Below, piece after piece: positions 43,097 through 55,100 of a DNA stretch of 64,000 nt. Where the stretch lies: positions 62,001 through 126,000 of the forward strand of contig BBXU01000220.1 in assembly GCA_001598975.1 (NCBI GenBank), written 5' to 3'. A program made the position numbers and the translations under genes. The notes beneath the pieces are model-generated. The model did no database searches. It was not told the origin of the DNA and saw only the letters and a program-made list of their open reading frames with translations. How positions within the stretch are numbered: position 1 is the first letter of the stretch; each line of letters begins with the position of its first letter. Source of the DNA: Parachlorella kessleri (Eukaryota; Chlorophyta; Trebouxiophyceae; Chlorellales; Chlorellaceae).

Positions 43097-44315
43097 CTAT
43101 TTGCGCCGCAAGATAGTCATGCCGTTGTTATTTGTATACCTCTCAGCCAGCTCCCACTCTCGATGCTCAGCCAAGAACTCCTCCACAGCTGGCCACAAGC
43201 CTCTCGTGATCTCTTCTATGGGATAGCCCGAGTCTTCGGCCTACAGTAGATACGAGAGACAGGAACATTTGTGGCTCACTGGCAATTAGCATTGCTGCTA
43301 CACTGTGGAAAATCGTTGAACAAATGGGGAAACTTCTTCAATAGTGTATGGTGCACAGCAACTCAGGGGCTGAAAGTGAGGTGGTCCATACCAGTGGCAG
43401 GAGTCCTGGAGACGCACACGCAACTACCACTGCTGCTCCAGGTTGGCAGGATATTTCCAAGGGCTACCCACAGTGAGACCAGCATGCTGGCTCACCAATA
43501 AGAAATTACCTTTGCTGGCATTGTCCCCAGCCCAGCCACTTCTTGCCCAGCACCCCTTTGGATCTAGAAAACCTCAGGCACACAGTAAAGCAACTTCAAG
43601 GGCTCTTGCAATGCAACCTACAGCACATCCCACCTGGGCAGCTGGGTCCCAGCCCATACGGAGAGTCTCCCCTTCCTCTGCATCCACCGTGGTGTCATGC
43701 ATGATGATGAACCTCCGCGCTTTGAAACAATGGGCAGCCAGCTCGCGCTTCAAATGGCCATACACGTGCCAGGTATCCTGCAGTGCCCAGGAGGCGGGAC
43801 CCTGTCAAGACGTTCAAGGTTGTGGAAAGGGTCAGCCCTTCAGGGAATACCTGAGTTTGCTGAAGGTGGTCCTGAAGGAGAGCTCAATATAGCCATGCCG
43901 GTGGACACCAGGGGCAGAAGTGCGACTTAGTTCTAAAATCGCCTTGGAGCCAGTGCGGAAGCTCTCGGCCCAGCGCACTCACGATGAATAGGAGATCCAC
44001 ATCGAAGGGAAGACTCAACTTGGCGGAGTCGCCTTGCAGAAACTGGAGCTCCACCCCCACGGTGGCTGCCAATTCAGCCACTTCATCTATTCCAGGGATC
44101 GCCTCAACGTCCACACAGACCAGGCGCTTCTCGTCATTGGAAAGGAGGCCCTCTGCCAGCCCTTTGAGTAAGGCCCAAGTGGAGACAATGCCCCTCACTC
44201 CAAACTCGGCTACAGTGCTGCTCCTGGCTGCGTAGCCGCGTAGTACTGGCAAGTGCTCATTGATGTCCGAGGGTGTGCTGCAGAGCTCCTTGTAACGGGC
44301 GTTGATGACCTCCAT
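43097..44315 (-). CDS. CmcI-like class I SAM-dependent methyltransferase
   Basis: Three exons (43983-44315, 43634-43777, 43097-43240), all joined in phase 0, encode 206 residues. MEVINARYKELCSTPSDINEHLP precedes a Rossmann-type nucleotide motif (VAEFGVRGIVSTWALLKG), an acidic beta-2 end (RLVCVDVEAI), and a second-half motif (DLLFIDTWHVYGHLKREL) followed by FIIMHDTTVDAEEGE. The C-terminus has GLWPAVEEFLAEHREWEL and ERYTNNNGMTIL. This order fits small methyltransferases related to cephalosporin hydroxylase CmcI and rhamnosyl O-methyltransferases, common in bacteria and scattered in eukaryotes. The substrate cannot be told from sequence. The start was chosen as the first ATG in frame; an upstream exon toward 44467 cannot be excluded. 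Confidence 0.8.
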
Positions 44316-44924
44316 CTCGCTATCTGTGTGCCTGCCTGCCTGCTTGCAAAAGGTATACTATTCACCCAAAATGCTACACGTTGATTTCCCAACTTGGGCT
44401 GGGTACCCCTAGGGCCCTTCTCAGCATCACCTGCTGCTGTTGCTCTGCTGGCCAGCCAGCTGCACACAAAAAGGGCTGCCTTAGGCTGCAGTGTTCAAAC
44501 CTCTCTGCCTGTCCGTACCCTCTACTAACTCAACTACAAAAAGATATGCTGCCGCTTAGGTGTCTCAAAAGTGTCTACGAGAGTTATCTAACTTCCACTG
44601 GTCTGGCATTGCGACATGCAATATTGCGGGACGTGTGAGAAAAAGGCCTTCTAAAAATAAGCCAGGGAGGCCCACAGGTAGATGCTACCAAAAAAGTACT
44701 ATTGAATAGAGGAGATGAAACTGTAAGAACTAACTGCACTTGGCGGGATCGGACGCGGAACCAGCTTGGCGAGCACATGATGCCTTGGTTTCCTGACAAA
44801 ATGTGCGTTACTACCTTACTCAGTTTCATTATGTGTTGAGAATACTGCGTTCAAAGTTGCCATTATTCCCATAGAGTCATTCAGTGGACGGTCAGGTCAC
44901 CGTTCTCTGTAACAAAACGGAGAC
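44316..44924. promoter_or_regulatory. Head-to-head region, methyltransferase (-) and VMP1 (+)
   Basis: Divergent starts 609 bases apart. No conserved element recognised. Confidence 0.35.
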
Positions 44925-47900
44925 ATGGAGGACAGTGCTGAGATATCCAGACTGTCGGACATGACCAGCAGGCTGTCTGAAGGCGACCAGCAGCGGGTAG
45001 CGCAGGTGGGCAACACAAGACTCATCAGCTGTCTCGATGGAAGCTCGAACATGCCTCTCTCCCCAGCATCAGCCTTACAATGTGTCAGACTGGTGTTGTG
45101 GTGGGGGAGTGGCGGCCTGGCCAGGCTGCCAGCCTCGTTTTGTGGTACCAGCTGCCCACCCAACCTGCGGACCCAACCTGCCCACCTAACCCGCTCACGT
45201 GACTCCGTTGCGGCATTGCCCAACTGTCACCACGCCCTTGCCCCCACTGCTCGCAGCTCAAAGCGCGGCTAAATGCATGCCGTGCGTCTCTCACGCTCTT
45301 CAGGGCGCCTCTACGCACTCTGTCCAGCTTTGCCGCCTGCGCCGGCCACGCAGCCTGGCGGGGCGTCTCCTGGCAGCTACGGCACCCGTTGTTCCTCTTT
45401 GCGCTTGTGCCTGTGTTGCTGGCCTATCTAGGCCTCAAAGTCACAGGCGCGGCAGAAGAGACGGTGGGGGAGGTGGAGAGCTGGCTAGCCTATGTGGTGT
45501 GGTGGGTCGGCTTGGGCGTGCTGTCCTCGATTGGACTCGGGACTGGCATGCACTCGGGGCTGCTGTTCCTCTTCCCCCACTTCCTCAAGGTACAGATGCT
45601 TTGCGAGTGGCACGTAGGCATTGTGTAGTGCAAAACGAGCAGCATTGAGACGAGCGAGCAGGTATCCGTGGACAGGCTGTGCCGCGTTACTGAAAATGCA
45701 TCTGTGGATTTGTGGCACATTCAGCTCTGTTGATCGCCATGAGGATATGATTTAGCGGATCTTCCCGCAGAGCAAGCCACGTTAACGTGGGTCGTCCGTG
45801 CAGGTCTGCCTAGCAGCTGAGCGGTGCGGGAACCTGGACTTTGATACCCGCCTTGATACTTGGTATCGCTCCGAGGGATTCCACTGCAGCAGCAAGGACA
45901 GCCCAGTTGACGGGGACGTCAGCTTTTGGGACACCTACCGTAAGGTGGGGAGGGCTGCCGGGGGCCAGGTAGTAGGCATGTGAAGTGGCAGCTCCACATA
46001 CTTACGCCGCTTTGTCTCTCGGCCTTGATGTGCCTGCTGGTGTGCGGCAAATGGTACACAAGCTGCTGAACAACGCTTGGACCCTGCCCGGAAACTGGTG
46101 CGCATGTCACTGGCAGTATCAGGCAGCTTTCAGTGAGCCAAACAGTGGCACCGCATCAGCCATCGCACCATGCCCTGACCTGGTACAAGCAAGCCTTGCT
46201 TTTCTTTGTGGCATTGCAGGTGATAGGGGCAGCCATGCTGTGGGGAGCAGGCACAGCGCTTGGCGAGGTGCCGCCGTACGCCATTGCCTACCACACAGCC
46301 AAGGCGGGGATTAAGAATGCTGAGGTGGAGGCGCTCCTGGGGGTTTCCTCCAACGGCGGCAGCAGCGAAGGTGCGGCACAGCTAGCTCAGGCGTTGGATG
46401 CGAGGGTTATTACTGCAGTCATATCGCGAGGGTTTGGTGCAACGAAACAGCTTGCGTGCTCTGTGTGTGCAGCTCAATAAACGGTTGCAGGCTCGAGGAG
46501 TGGGGCGCTGCTGTAAGCATATAGTGGTCGCGTACCTGGCGATTCACTTGCCTCTTGCAAGGATTGCTGCCTGCTGTCGCTCCTAGAGCCGCTCTGCTCC
46601 TTCTTTCTGTCCCTCACGTCGAGTTTTCGCGGAAGGGACCGGCGACCACTGCAGCTGTATGCGTTATCTGGGGCTGAAGCAGCGAGTGAGTGTCCAGGCT
46701 GCTGCTGCTGCTGCTGCCTGCCCTGCAGGGCCCCTAGGGCTGCTGGTGGCTCGCATGAAGAACTGGATGCTGGGGTTCATCCAGCGCCACGGCTTCTGGG
46801 GGATCCTGCTGCTGGCAGCTTACCCCAATGCCGCATTTGACCTCTGCGGCATCTGCTGCGGCCACTTCCTGATGCCCTTTTGGCAGTTCTTTGGGGCAAC
46901 CCTGTTGGGCAAGGGCGTGATCAAGGTAGGGAGAATGGGCAAAGGGCAGGCGCAGCAGCAGTCACAGTACATTCATGCCTCGAGGAGTGCTACGTCCATG
47001 TGGTACTATGGGGCTACCAATCAGACATGCTGTGCAACCTGCGTCGTTTTGGGGTGCGAAATTGTCTGTGGTGCTCGCGAGCCATTGCCACCGCATCCTC
47101 CGACCGAGCTGCCTACTGAGCTGCACGGCCTTAACGGTTGTACCGAGTGTAGTGCCGCCCTGTTGGCCGAGTGCCCCTGGTAGCAGCGACAGCACTTCCG
47201 CTGCTGCTCGCTGCTCTCACTGTGCAGATCAGCGGCCAGGTGGCCTTCTTTGTGGCGCTGTTCCGCCGTGAAACGCGCGAGGGGGTGTTTGTTTTTTTGG
47301 AGCGGCTGGTTCCAGATGTGCTCCCCTTCCTCAAGCTGAATGGCCTCACCCCAGCCCAGGTGCAGTACGAATGGATGAGCCAGTCAAGTTGGCAATGGTT
47401 GCGGTGGTAGACCTCTTTTGGGCTATGGGCTACCCAGGACTGAATTTCAATGCAGTATACTGGGGCTTATGGACCGGGCATAGGGGGTATTTGTTCCTCT
47501 TGTATTCTGCCGGGTTGTCGGCGTTGGGTCTCCGGGTTTAGTTTGCTGGGCTCCCTTGTGAGACTGAGCTTGACCGAGGGTGTCTTGGGTGGCCCATTAA
47601 GCCCTAGCAGTACATTCAGTTTCCCATGTTGTTTGTTCTTCAAGTGTGGGTGTGTGGCCGGGGAATGCTGCCACTAAACCTGCACCATGCATTGGGCACC
47701 TCGCAGGCTTTGCACCGCATGGTGAACGACCGGATAGCCGACTTCCAGGAAGGTGTGGCCCGGCGGGCCGCAGCCAGGGCAGCAGACCCGTCCTGGTTCT
47801 ACCACCGGCTGTGGCGCACGCTGCGCAGCAGGCAGGCGCTGGCAGCATGGCTGGCAGCAGCGCGGCCGTCTCTCTGGGGGCTGGTGGTGCTGGTCATGAT

Positions 47901-48308
47901 CGGCAGCTTTGTGAGGAGCATAGTAGAGCAGTTTGCACAGGTGCGCTGCACATGGGGCCTGTCTGCCTGCATGCATGAATGTTACGGAGGTGTGTTACTG
48001 TGGTCCATGTGGCTGTGTGCGTACGCCTGTAGGAAGTAACCACGCCAGGTCATGACGGCGCTTCTCATTGACCCATACCCCCAGGAAGCCGTGACTGGTG
48101 CCCAGTTTGCTGCGAGAGGCCTGCTTGTCAGGGCTGTTTGCCCAAGAAGCATTCTGCCTGTGTGTGGTCCCTTTCCTATGAACTATACTTGGGGCCCCAC
48201 CCCTCTCATTCTCACCCTCCTTGCCCCTCGTCTGCGCAGTCTCATGCAGCAGAGCAAGACAAGCGCACGCTGCAGCAGGAGGTGGAGCGATTGCTGAAGC
48301 AGCAGTAA
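44925..48308 (+). CDS. VMP1: VMP1/KMS-type ER membrane protein (DedA/VTT superfamily)
   Basis: ER multi-pass protein related to lipid scramblases, needed for early secretory function and autophagosome formation in other eukaryotes. Eight exons (44925-45005, 45257-45589, 45804-45944, 46220-46370, 46729-46925, 47228-47359, 47707-47940, 48240-48308) sum to 445 residues. Landmarks: an N-terminal cytosolic helix, VGLGVLSSIGLGTGMHSGLL with FPHFLKVCLAAERC, GTALGEVPPYAIAYHTA, and the VTT core GFWGILLLAAYPNAAFDLCG then CGHFLMPFWQFFGATLLGKG. A C-terminal membrane segment (LWGLVVLVMIGSFV) and a charged coiled tail (RTLQQEVERLLKQQ) close it. Plant KMS1/KMS2 are the closest remembered relatives. The donor at 46370 was chosen over one at 46405 because only it keeps phase. 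Confidence 0.94.
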
Positions 48309-49354
48309 CACGGGGGCCTTGCTGACAGTACCCACCTCCTGCTTCCCAGCAGAAAGGCAGGCCACCGGGCCCGCCATTCATTACTTCTCAACCCGTCATG
48401 TGGTGGCTTGTGGTGGGTTGCATCATCATGTCCCTGCACCCGGCCAGGCACTAAGGTGTTGTTTTAAACGTTGCACCTTGCCTGCATCCGGTGCATGTGA
48501 AGGGCCTGGTGCCGCGACAGTCACCCATGCATGTACGCAGTTGTTGTAGCTTTTGAGCTTCCATGCTCTTTTTGACCTACTCTTCTTTGAGATGTAAACT
48601 GTCCTGCCTGACTACTGATTCCATCATGGTACTTTTGTTGTGTGGTGGCTTTTGTCCCATGTATGCCTGTGTTATCAATCTTGTGCATCCGTCCTGACTC
48701 CTTGAGCAGTCAGTAGGCCATGTTACGGTGTCCTCAAGATTAAAGACAGGGTTCGTGCAATCCAAATGGCATTCCTTGCATTGTGCAAGTGCCGGTGTTG
48801 TACTGCGCCCATGTGCAGGTGGGCCAGGCGGGGAAGAATGGAGCCAGACTAGCCAGCAAAATCTAGCTACAACAGTCACACCGGGTCTGAAAGAAATAGC
48901 CAAAACTTCACTACCAGCCAACAATGCAGGCAAGCACAGTCAAATGTCAAAAGCCCGAAATGTCAGGGACTAGTTCTTTACCAATGCCAACAGCCCCCTA
49001 GGATACAGAGGTCAACAGCAACACAAGCAGGCACGCCCGTGACACGCTCCAGCAAAACTTATAGGCCACGACATGTCCTGATTCCAACCACAACCAAGTG
49101 CTGCACGGCACATATCCTTGGCAAGTGCGCCACACCAAGTCGTCTGCGGGACCTATAAGACCCGGCTGAGCCCAGGCCTAAAATTTAACAAATGCCACAC
49201 ATCCTCCCAAGCTCCCATCTTGAACTCGGCACTATGTTTACTCCCAACCTATCACTAAGAGGAGCAAAGTTTGCACATGACACGCTGTACCGTATGCACG
49301 TGTCTACACCAATACACTACACTCAGAGGCATGGGGCAAGTCCCATACACTGCG
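48309..49354. other. Convergent intergenic region of VMP1 and AlgH-like genes
   Basis: About 1 kb between two stop codons, holding both 3' UTRs. No coding, RNA or repeat feature recognised. Confidence 0.5.
48593..48597 (+). terminator. Putative TGTAA polyadenylation signal of VMP1
   Basis: TGTAA about 285 bases past the stop codon on the coding strand. Confidence 0.35.
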
Positions 49355-51398
49355 CTACAGCTCCAAGTGGTGGTATGTGATCCCCGCTGCGTGCAGCACC
49401 TTCTCCCAGCACTGCCGCCTCAGCGCCTCCGCATGGGGGTTGGGCCCCAGCTCGCCTCTTGAGCCAACTGCAAGCAGGAGGCGAACCGTGAGTTGACAGA
49501 CCGATGCGATGAGACTAGGAGAGATAGCTCACCCTTCCTACTCATTGCTTTGCTCTTGCTTTGTCCCAAGTCACTGACTTGCCCTGCAGGGCACCCCCGA
49601 TACCACCTTTCACAGTTGGGCCCAACCGAGCTGCATTCACACCTACCTGGCTGCCCTCTCCCTTCATCCTATATTCACGGCACACATGCATCTTTTTTCA
49701 CTACACACCAATGTACACCGGCCTCCCAGTACTCCCCATGAACACTAGGTCAGAGCCCCAGGCGCCACCAGGGGTCCGCTGGGTGTGGACTCCTGTGCCC
49801 TGCTGGGTCCTGTATGGCGCCTTGGTCCCCAGGTGATCTTTCACCTCCTGCTACCCGCCCTCCCTGCCACATACCTGTCAGCAGCTCCAGGGTCAGCTCC
49901 GGCGACGCCGCCACCACCCACCACAGCCCCGACGCCAGCTCAGACTGCAGCTGCCAGGGTCCCCAGCCGCTGTAGCCCGCCAGCAGCCGAAACTCCTGCG
50001 GGGCCGCCTGCCGTTGCCGCACCAGCTCGCTCGCACTCTCCACGCCACCAGCATACACGCCCTGCGGGGGTGCGTGGCAGACGCTTGAAGGGCCCGTCAC
50101 AGTGCAGCACGCAGGCTGCCCAAGCAACCCAGCTGGCTTGCATATGTGGGACCCGTTCACAGCGTGGAGGCCGACATGCCTCAAGCAAGACACCACTTTG
50201 TTAGTTCTGCTTTCGACTCTCATGCCATACTGCCACAACTCTCGGCATACCTCCTCACTCAAAATTAGGCAACGTACCTCGACAATCTCTATTGCCCCAT
50301 CCACATCGCGCCGCCCATGCAGCACATGCAGGTGCTTCCGCAGCAGTGGGCCGCCTATGTACAGGTGCACCTTGCCAAAAGCATCTGCACAGACAACACA
50401 TGGACTCTGTTGCCGTAAGCTTGCTGTTAAATGGCATCGAGACCACTGACCATCTCATCACACCGGCCAGGGGCTGCCAGCTCTTGTCCTAAGAGCATGC
50501 TTTGCAAGGCCAGGCAAGCACAGTCCAACACCTGAAGGGCACCCATTTTACTACCTCTGGCATTCACTCGCCTGAAATGTCCTCCTCCAACCCCAGGTTG
50601 CTGATGCGCAGCGGGGTGGGGTAGTTCACCATCAGGCCGCTTGTGCCCTGAAGATCGTCTGCACCAGCAAGCAGCAATAGTGACATCACATGTCATGGCT
50701 TTATGGGACACGGTATCGGCTTGTCCCAGCTTACAGGAATGCTGGCTTCCCAGCCCACAACTGGGACCACATAGCTTGCCCTCTATTCCGCTTCCAAAGT
50801 AACATCTGGTGAACAGACATCCTCACTATTTTGGAACTAGCCTGCAAATGCAGGCAGCCGCAACCATGCTAGCTCACGACATTAAACCGAACAATAGAAT
50901 GTACACCCCTGCAAGCTCAAACCACTGCTCCCCCACCTTGCACTTACCATGCTCTGTTACGAGAACAACACCCGATGTGAATTGGCCCAGGTCCCTTGGC
51001 TTGGCTACCAGCAGGCATCCCTTCTCAGGCTGGGCTATCTCATGGGCCCACCGGGTGTTGGGGTTAGACAACAGCGCTGCTGCACCCCCTGCTGATGAGA
51101 CATGCTCCAAAGCTACCAGCTGCGCACGGAACTCTCTCCAGTCGCTGGCTAGCTGCACAACAGGATGCTAAGGGGTTTTGAATATGACATACACACAACA
51201 TTTATACTTCAACTGCAACAAGTTCCTTGCATGGCGCTTTGCAAGAGGCAGGCACCGTTCATTTGCAGCAATTAATGTCGCTTAGTAGTGATGGATGCAA
51301 GGTGGGCTTGCTGCCTCGGCCCGGCTCACTTTTGGCGATTGGCTCTCTGCGTCGAAACTACCACCAAAGTCTCTGCGCTGTGGGAGGGGCCGCTGCGC
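49355..51398 (-). CDS. YqgE/AlgH-family (DUF179) protein, 5' end unresolved
   Basis: Exons 49355-49467, 49875-50061, 50278-50384, 50572-50658, 50948-51152 and 51330-51398 give 255 in-frame residues plus stop. DUF179 landmarks: DWREFRAQLVALE, a GCLLVAKPRDLGQFTSGVVLVTEHG segment, GTSGLMVNYPTP, VHLYIGGPLL, VLHG, EGVYAGGVESASEL and FRLLAGYSGWGPWQLQSEL. The C-terminus is QCWEKVLHAAGITYHHLEL. In plants the family is chloroplast-targeted; in bacteria it is YqgE/AlgH, of unclear biochemical role. The intron after 50572 has a GC donor (TCAG|GCGAGT). A further exon ending at 51492 (...RIVAGALPEDSQE) joins in phase, but its start was not found, so the transit peptide is undefined. Confidence 0.85.
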
Positions 51399-51492
51399 CT
51401 GCACACAGCAGACAACACAGGAAACTTGGCAGCCTGATCTTGCAAAGAGATCTCCCTCACACTGGTTCTGTACAGCTGAACCATTGCTCACC

Positions 51493-52125
51493 TCCTGGCT
51501 ATCTTCTGGTAAGGCTCCTGCAACTATGCGGCCACCCCTGTGGCACAAGGCCCACCTGCAAGCAAGGATCCCAGCGCTGTGGAAGGAGAGTGGGCGTGCC
51601 GTAACGCTCGGCTTGTCAGTAACGTAGAGTGGATAACCACCCTTCGTAGGTAAGAATTGTCCACATGAAGCAAGCCTATAGGAGGCAGTTGACCCGCACG
51701 GGTCACCGGATCTCGCACCTAGTGTAGCCCGACCCTCGGCCCTCAACACTTGGGTGTGCTGCTGTGCACCGATACAGTCCTGGTAGTGGCAAACCTGGGA
51801 GCATGCTGTCCACAACAAGCCTTCCAGGGTTGCTGAACCAGGTGTCGAGCTTAACGAACGAAGGATTGGTAATTTATAAGCAAACTAATCATAGCAATAT
51901 TAAGAACAACCGACCTGGTGGGCACGGATGTCGGATGCTGAGCCTGCATGCTAGCCATGCGGTGTCGTGGCAAGATTCTGAAGTGAGTCTTAGCTGCCGC
52001 GGCATGCCGCTGAAATGGCTGCGTGCAGGGCCTTGCACAATTCGGAGGACTGCTTGCGAAGGCTGTCCCCTCAGATAGATAGTACGAGGGGAGGAAGCCA
52101 AGTGCCCAGGCCTGCCAAGTGCCAC
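51493..52125. promoter_or_regulatory. AlgH-like 5' end and golgin promoter region
   Basis: Divergent genes. It should include the missing AlgH-like first exon(s) and both promoters; I could not place any exon with confidence. Confidence 0.35.
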
Positions 52126-55100
52126 ATGAACGACAAACGGCGGAAGGTGAGGCAGGCATTTTGTCTCGTATCTCTGATCACTCCAAATAAACCTCCTGAC
52201 TGGCCACTGCCGTCAGGATGTTGGCCCAAATCAGGGACGGCTGTCCCTGCCTGCAGGCCAAGGCGCCCCTCCGGCCTCTCCCCACTCACACACAGCCTCC
52301 CAAGCACCTGCAGCGCTGGTTCAGCAGCTCCGATTCCGATGAGGAGCCTGAGCACGCGCGGCAGCAGGAGGCTGCCATCCCTGCCGCTGTGGCCAGCAAA
52401 GCAGCCCAGGAGGTCCTCATGCGCAAGCTAGGTATTGCACAAAGTGGCTGGGAGAGCGACAGCTCCTGGTTCAGCAGCCCAGAGCGCCCGAGCGTTGGCC
52501 ACTTTGGCGGCAACGACGGCAGCAGGCTGCAGCCTACGGACTTTTCAGAGCTAACCAAGGCCCAGAAGCTCGTTATTGCACTGCGGGAGGAGCTTGCGGC
52601 AGCACGGCAACAGGGAGACTCTGCCACTCATGACTTGCGGGCAGCGGACCAGCAGTGCCAGGGCCTGGAGGTTGGTTTTCACAGGTCAACCTGGCACCCT
52701 GCACCCTCGAACTTTGCGCTGCATACAGTAAGCTTTGCAGGCTGCTAGAGTCTTGTTTCACGACTGCATCCTTGCGAACGGTCTCCAGACCCGTTCCATG
52801 GCCTGCCTACACATCGCACCTCTTCTGCAGGCTCAGGTGCGAGACTTGCAAGGACAGCTCGCAGCCATCGTACAGCAGCCCGGCGAGGAGAAGCAAGCAC
52901 TGCTGCAGCAAGTCACAGCCCTCACCTCACAGGTGGCAGAGCAGCAGGCAGTGGCTGCCACATGGGAAGCAGAGGCATTGGGCCTGCAGGTGACCACCTG
53001 GGAACGATCGTGCATGAACGCGTGATCTGTCAAGCCAGCCCATAGGCACCCTACATTGGATATAGTGGAACTAGTTGCAATGCATCTGCGCAGAACCGAC
53101 TGTGATTGCTTCTTACGGTCATAGCACAGCTTTGTGATGAGGTCACACTGAGCATTGACAGTCTTTTGGTCGCAGGTTGAAACAGTTCAGCTGCGCACCA
53201 GCCTGCAGGAAGCCCTCGCAGCCTTGCAGCGTGAGCAGGGGCAGCGCAGCGCCAGCCGGCAAAGTGCTTTGCTGCAGGCCGAGGCGCTGCTGGGACAGCT
53301 GGCAGAGGCCCAAGAGCAGGCTGCTCAGGTGGGGCCTCTGCAGGCTGAGCTGCAAGTGGCTCGGGAACAGTTGGAGGTAACAGGCCAGGAACATGCTGCA
53401 CAGCTGGGCCATTTGGAGGCTGAGCTGCAAGCGGCCACGCGGCAGCGGGACGAAGTGGGTGAGGCAGCGGCGGCAGTAGGTGCCAGGCAGGGAGCGGAGC
53501 GGGAGGAGCGCATTGCAGCCTTGGCGGTTGAATTGCAGCGCAGAGATGCCGAAGTGGCGGGCCTTCAGGCCCAGGGCATCGAGCTAAGGGAGGCAGCCAG
53601 CACCGCCGCTGAAACTGCAGAGCAGTGGCGTCACGCAGCAGAGGAAGCCCAAGGCCGCGTGGTGGAACTTGAGGGACAACTATGTGAGACACTGACAGCT
53701 GCGGTGGTCAGGGAAGAGGGCCGTCGAGCTGAGGCAGCAGCTGCTGAGGGCCTTAGAGAGCAGGTGTCTGCACTGGAAAGGCAGCTTACCCAGGCCACTC
53801 ACGATAAAGCAAGCCTGGAGAGGCGATGCCAGTCTGCAGTCGCTCAGGCCGACGCGCAGCAGAAGCAGATTGCCGAGCTGCAGGAGCAGCTTGGCATCGT
53901 ACAACAGGAGAGGGCAGCCTTGGAAAGTGAGCACCAGGCAGCAGTAGGTGACGTATGTGGCCTTCAACAGCAGCTGGCCAGCCTCCAGGCAGAGGTCAGC
54001 AGTGCAGAAGGTGATAAGGCAGCTCTGCAGCAGCAGCGCTTGGTTGGTGTAGCAGAGGCAACGGCGTTCCGTGAGCAGATAGCCGGCCTTGAAGAGCAAC
54101 TCAGAGCGGCCCAGGCGAGCAAAGAGGCCGTCGAGGGTCAGCTGGAGGAAGCCATACACAAAGCTGGGCTCGCTGAGGATGAGGCCCGCACGCTGGCAGA
54201 GCATTTGGATGCAAAGGTAGCTTTCTGAATTGGGTAGACTCTTGCAGAGGAAAAGGAAGGCAGTGCTGGTTTCAGCTGGGCTTATGGGCATACAGTTTGC
54301 ACGTAATGCCTTGGGTTGTTGTCTGCCTCCCTTCAAGTGCAGCAAGCAAGCTTTGAATCTTTAGTTAACTGGAAGTGAAATCATGTCATCGGTCATGCAT
54401 AATGTGCTGCACGTTCGTCTGCCCTGGTTGGCAGGTGACAGGACTGGAGCGAGCACAGGAGGAGGCAGCAGCGCAGCATGCCCAAGACATTTCAGCACTG
54501 GAGTTGCAGCATGCGGTCCTTGCTGCAGACCTTGCCAGGCAGCTAGAGGAGGCCAGGGTAGCTGCAGCCGCCACTGAGCTCTGCATGGCAGAGCAGGCGG
54601 AACAGGCACAGCATGCCATTGCGCGAGCAGATGGGCTTGCTGCTCAACTTGTGACGGCCAGCCTCGCAGAGAGTGACCGGGTTGCAGCCCTGCAGCAGGC
54701 ACTGGACGACTCAGCACGCAGCCGTGAAGGCCTGGAGCAACAGCTTGCACAGGCAGGCTGCATTGTGGCAACTTTGAAGGAGGGCCTCAGTGAGGCAGAA
54801 GATGCCAAGGCAGCGCTGGAGCAGGCTGTTGCACAAGGGCTGGCTTCTGTGGCACAGCTAGAGAAGCAGCTGAACGTGCAGCAGCAGCTGGCTGCCAAGG
54901 CAGAGGCAGCTGCCGTGGCCCAGGAAGCCGAGATCAGCTCACTTGAAAGCAAGCTCGATGCTGTCCTTGATGAGCGGTGTGCTGCTGAAGCCAGATATTT
55001 CTCCTTTGAGTGGTGCATTTTGCTGCTTGTTGATGTGCGTCGCCAGACTTCAGTTCAGTGAGTCCTCCTGCACACTGCATGGGGATATTGAATTCACGCA

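Noticed and set aside
46371..46405. VMP1 exon extended to a donor at 46405
   Set aside because: Breaks phase with the next exon (would read a stop); the donor at 46370 restores it.
53051..53692. Minus-strand Pro/Leu-rich frame
   Set aside because: Antisense of the golgin coiled coil (CAG/GAG read as CTG/CTC).
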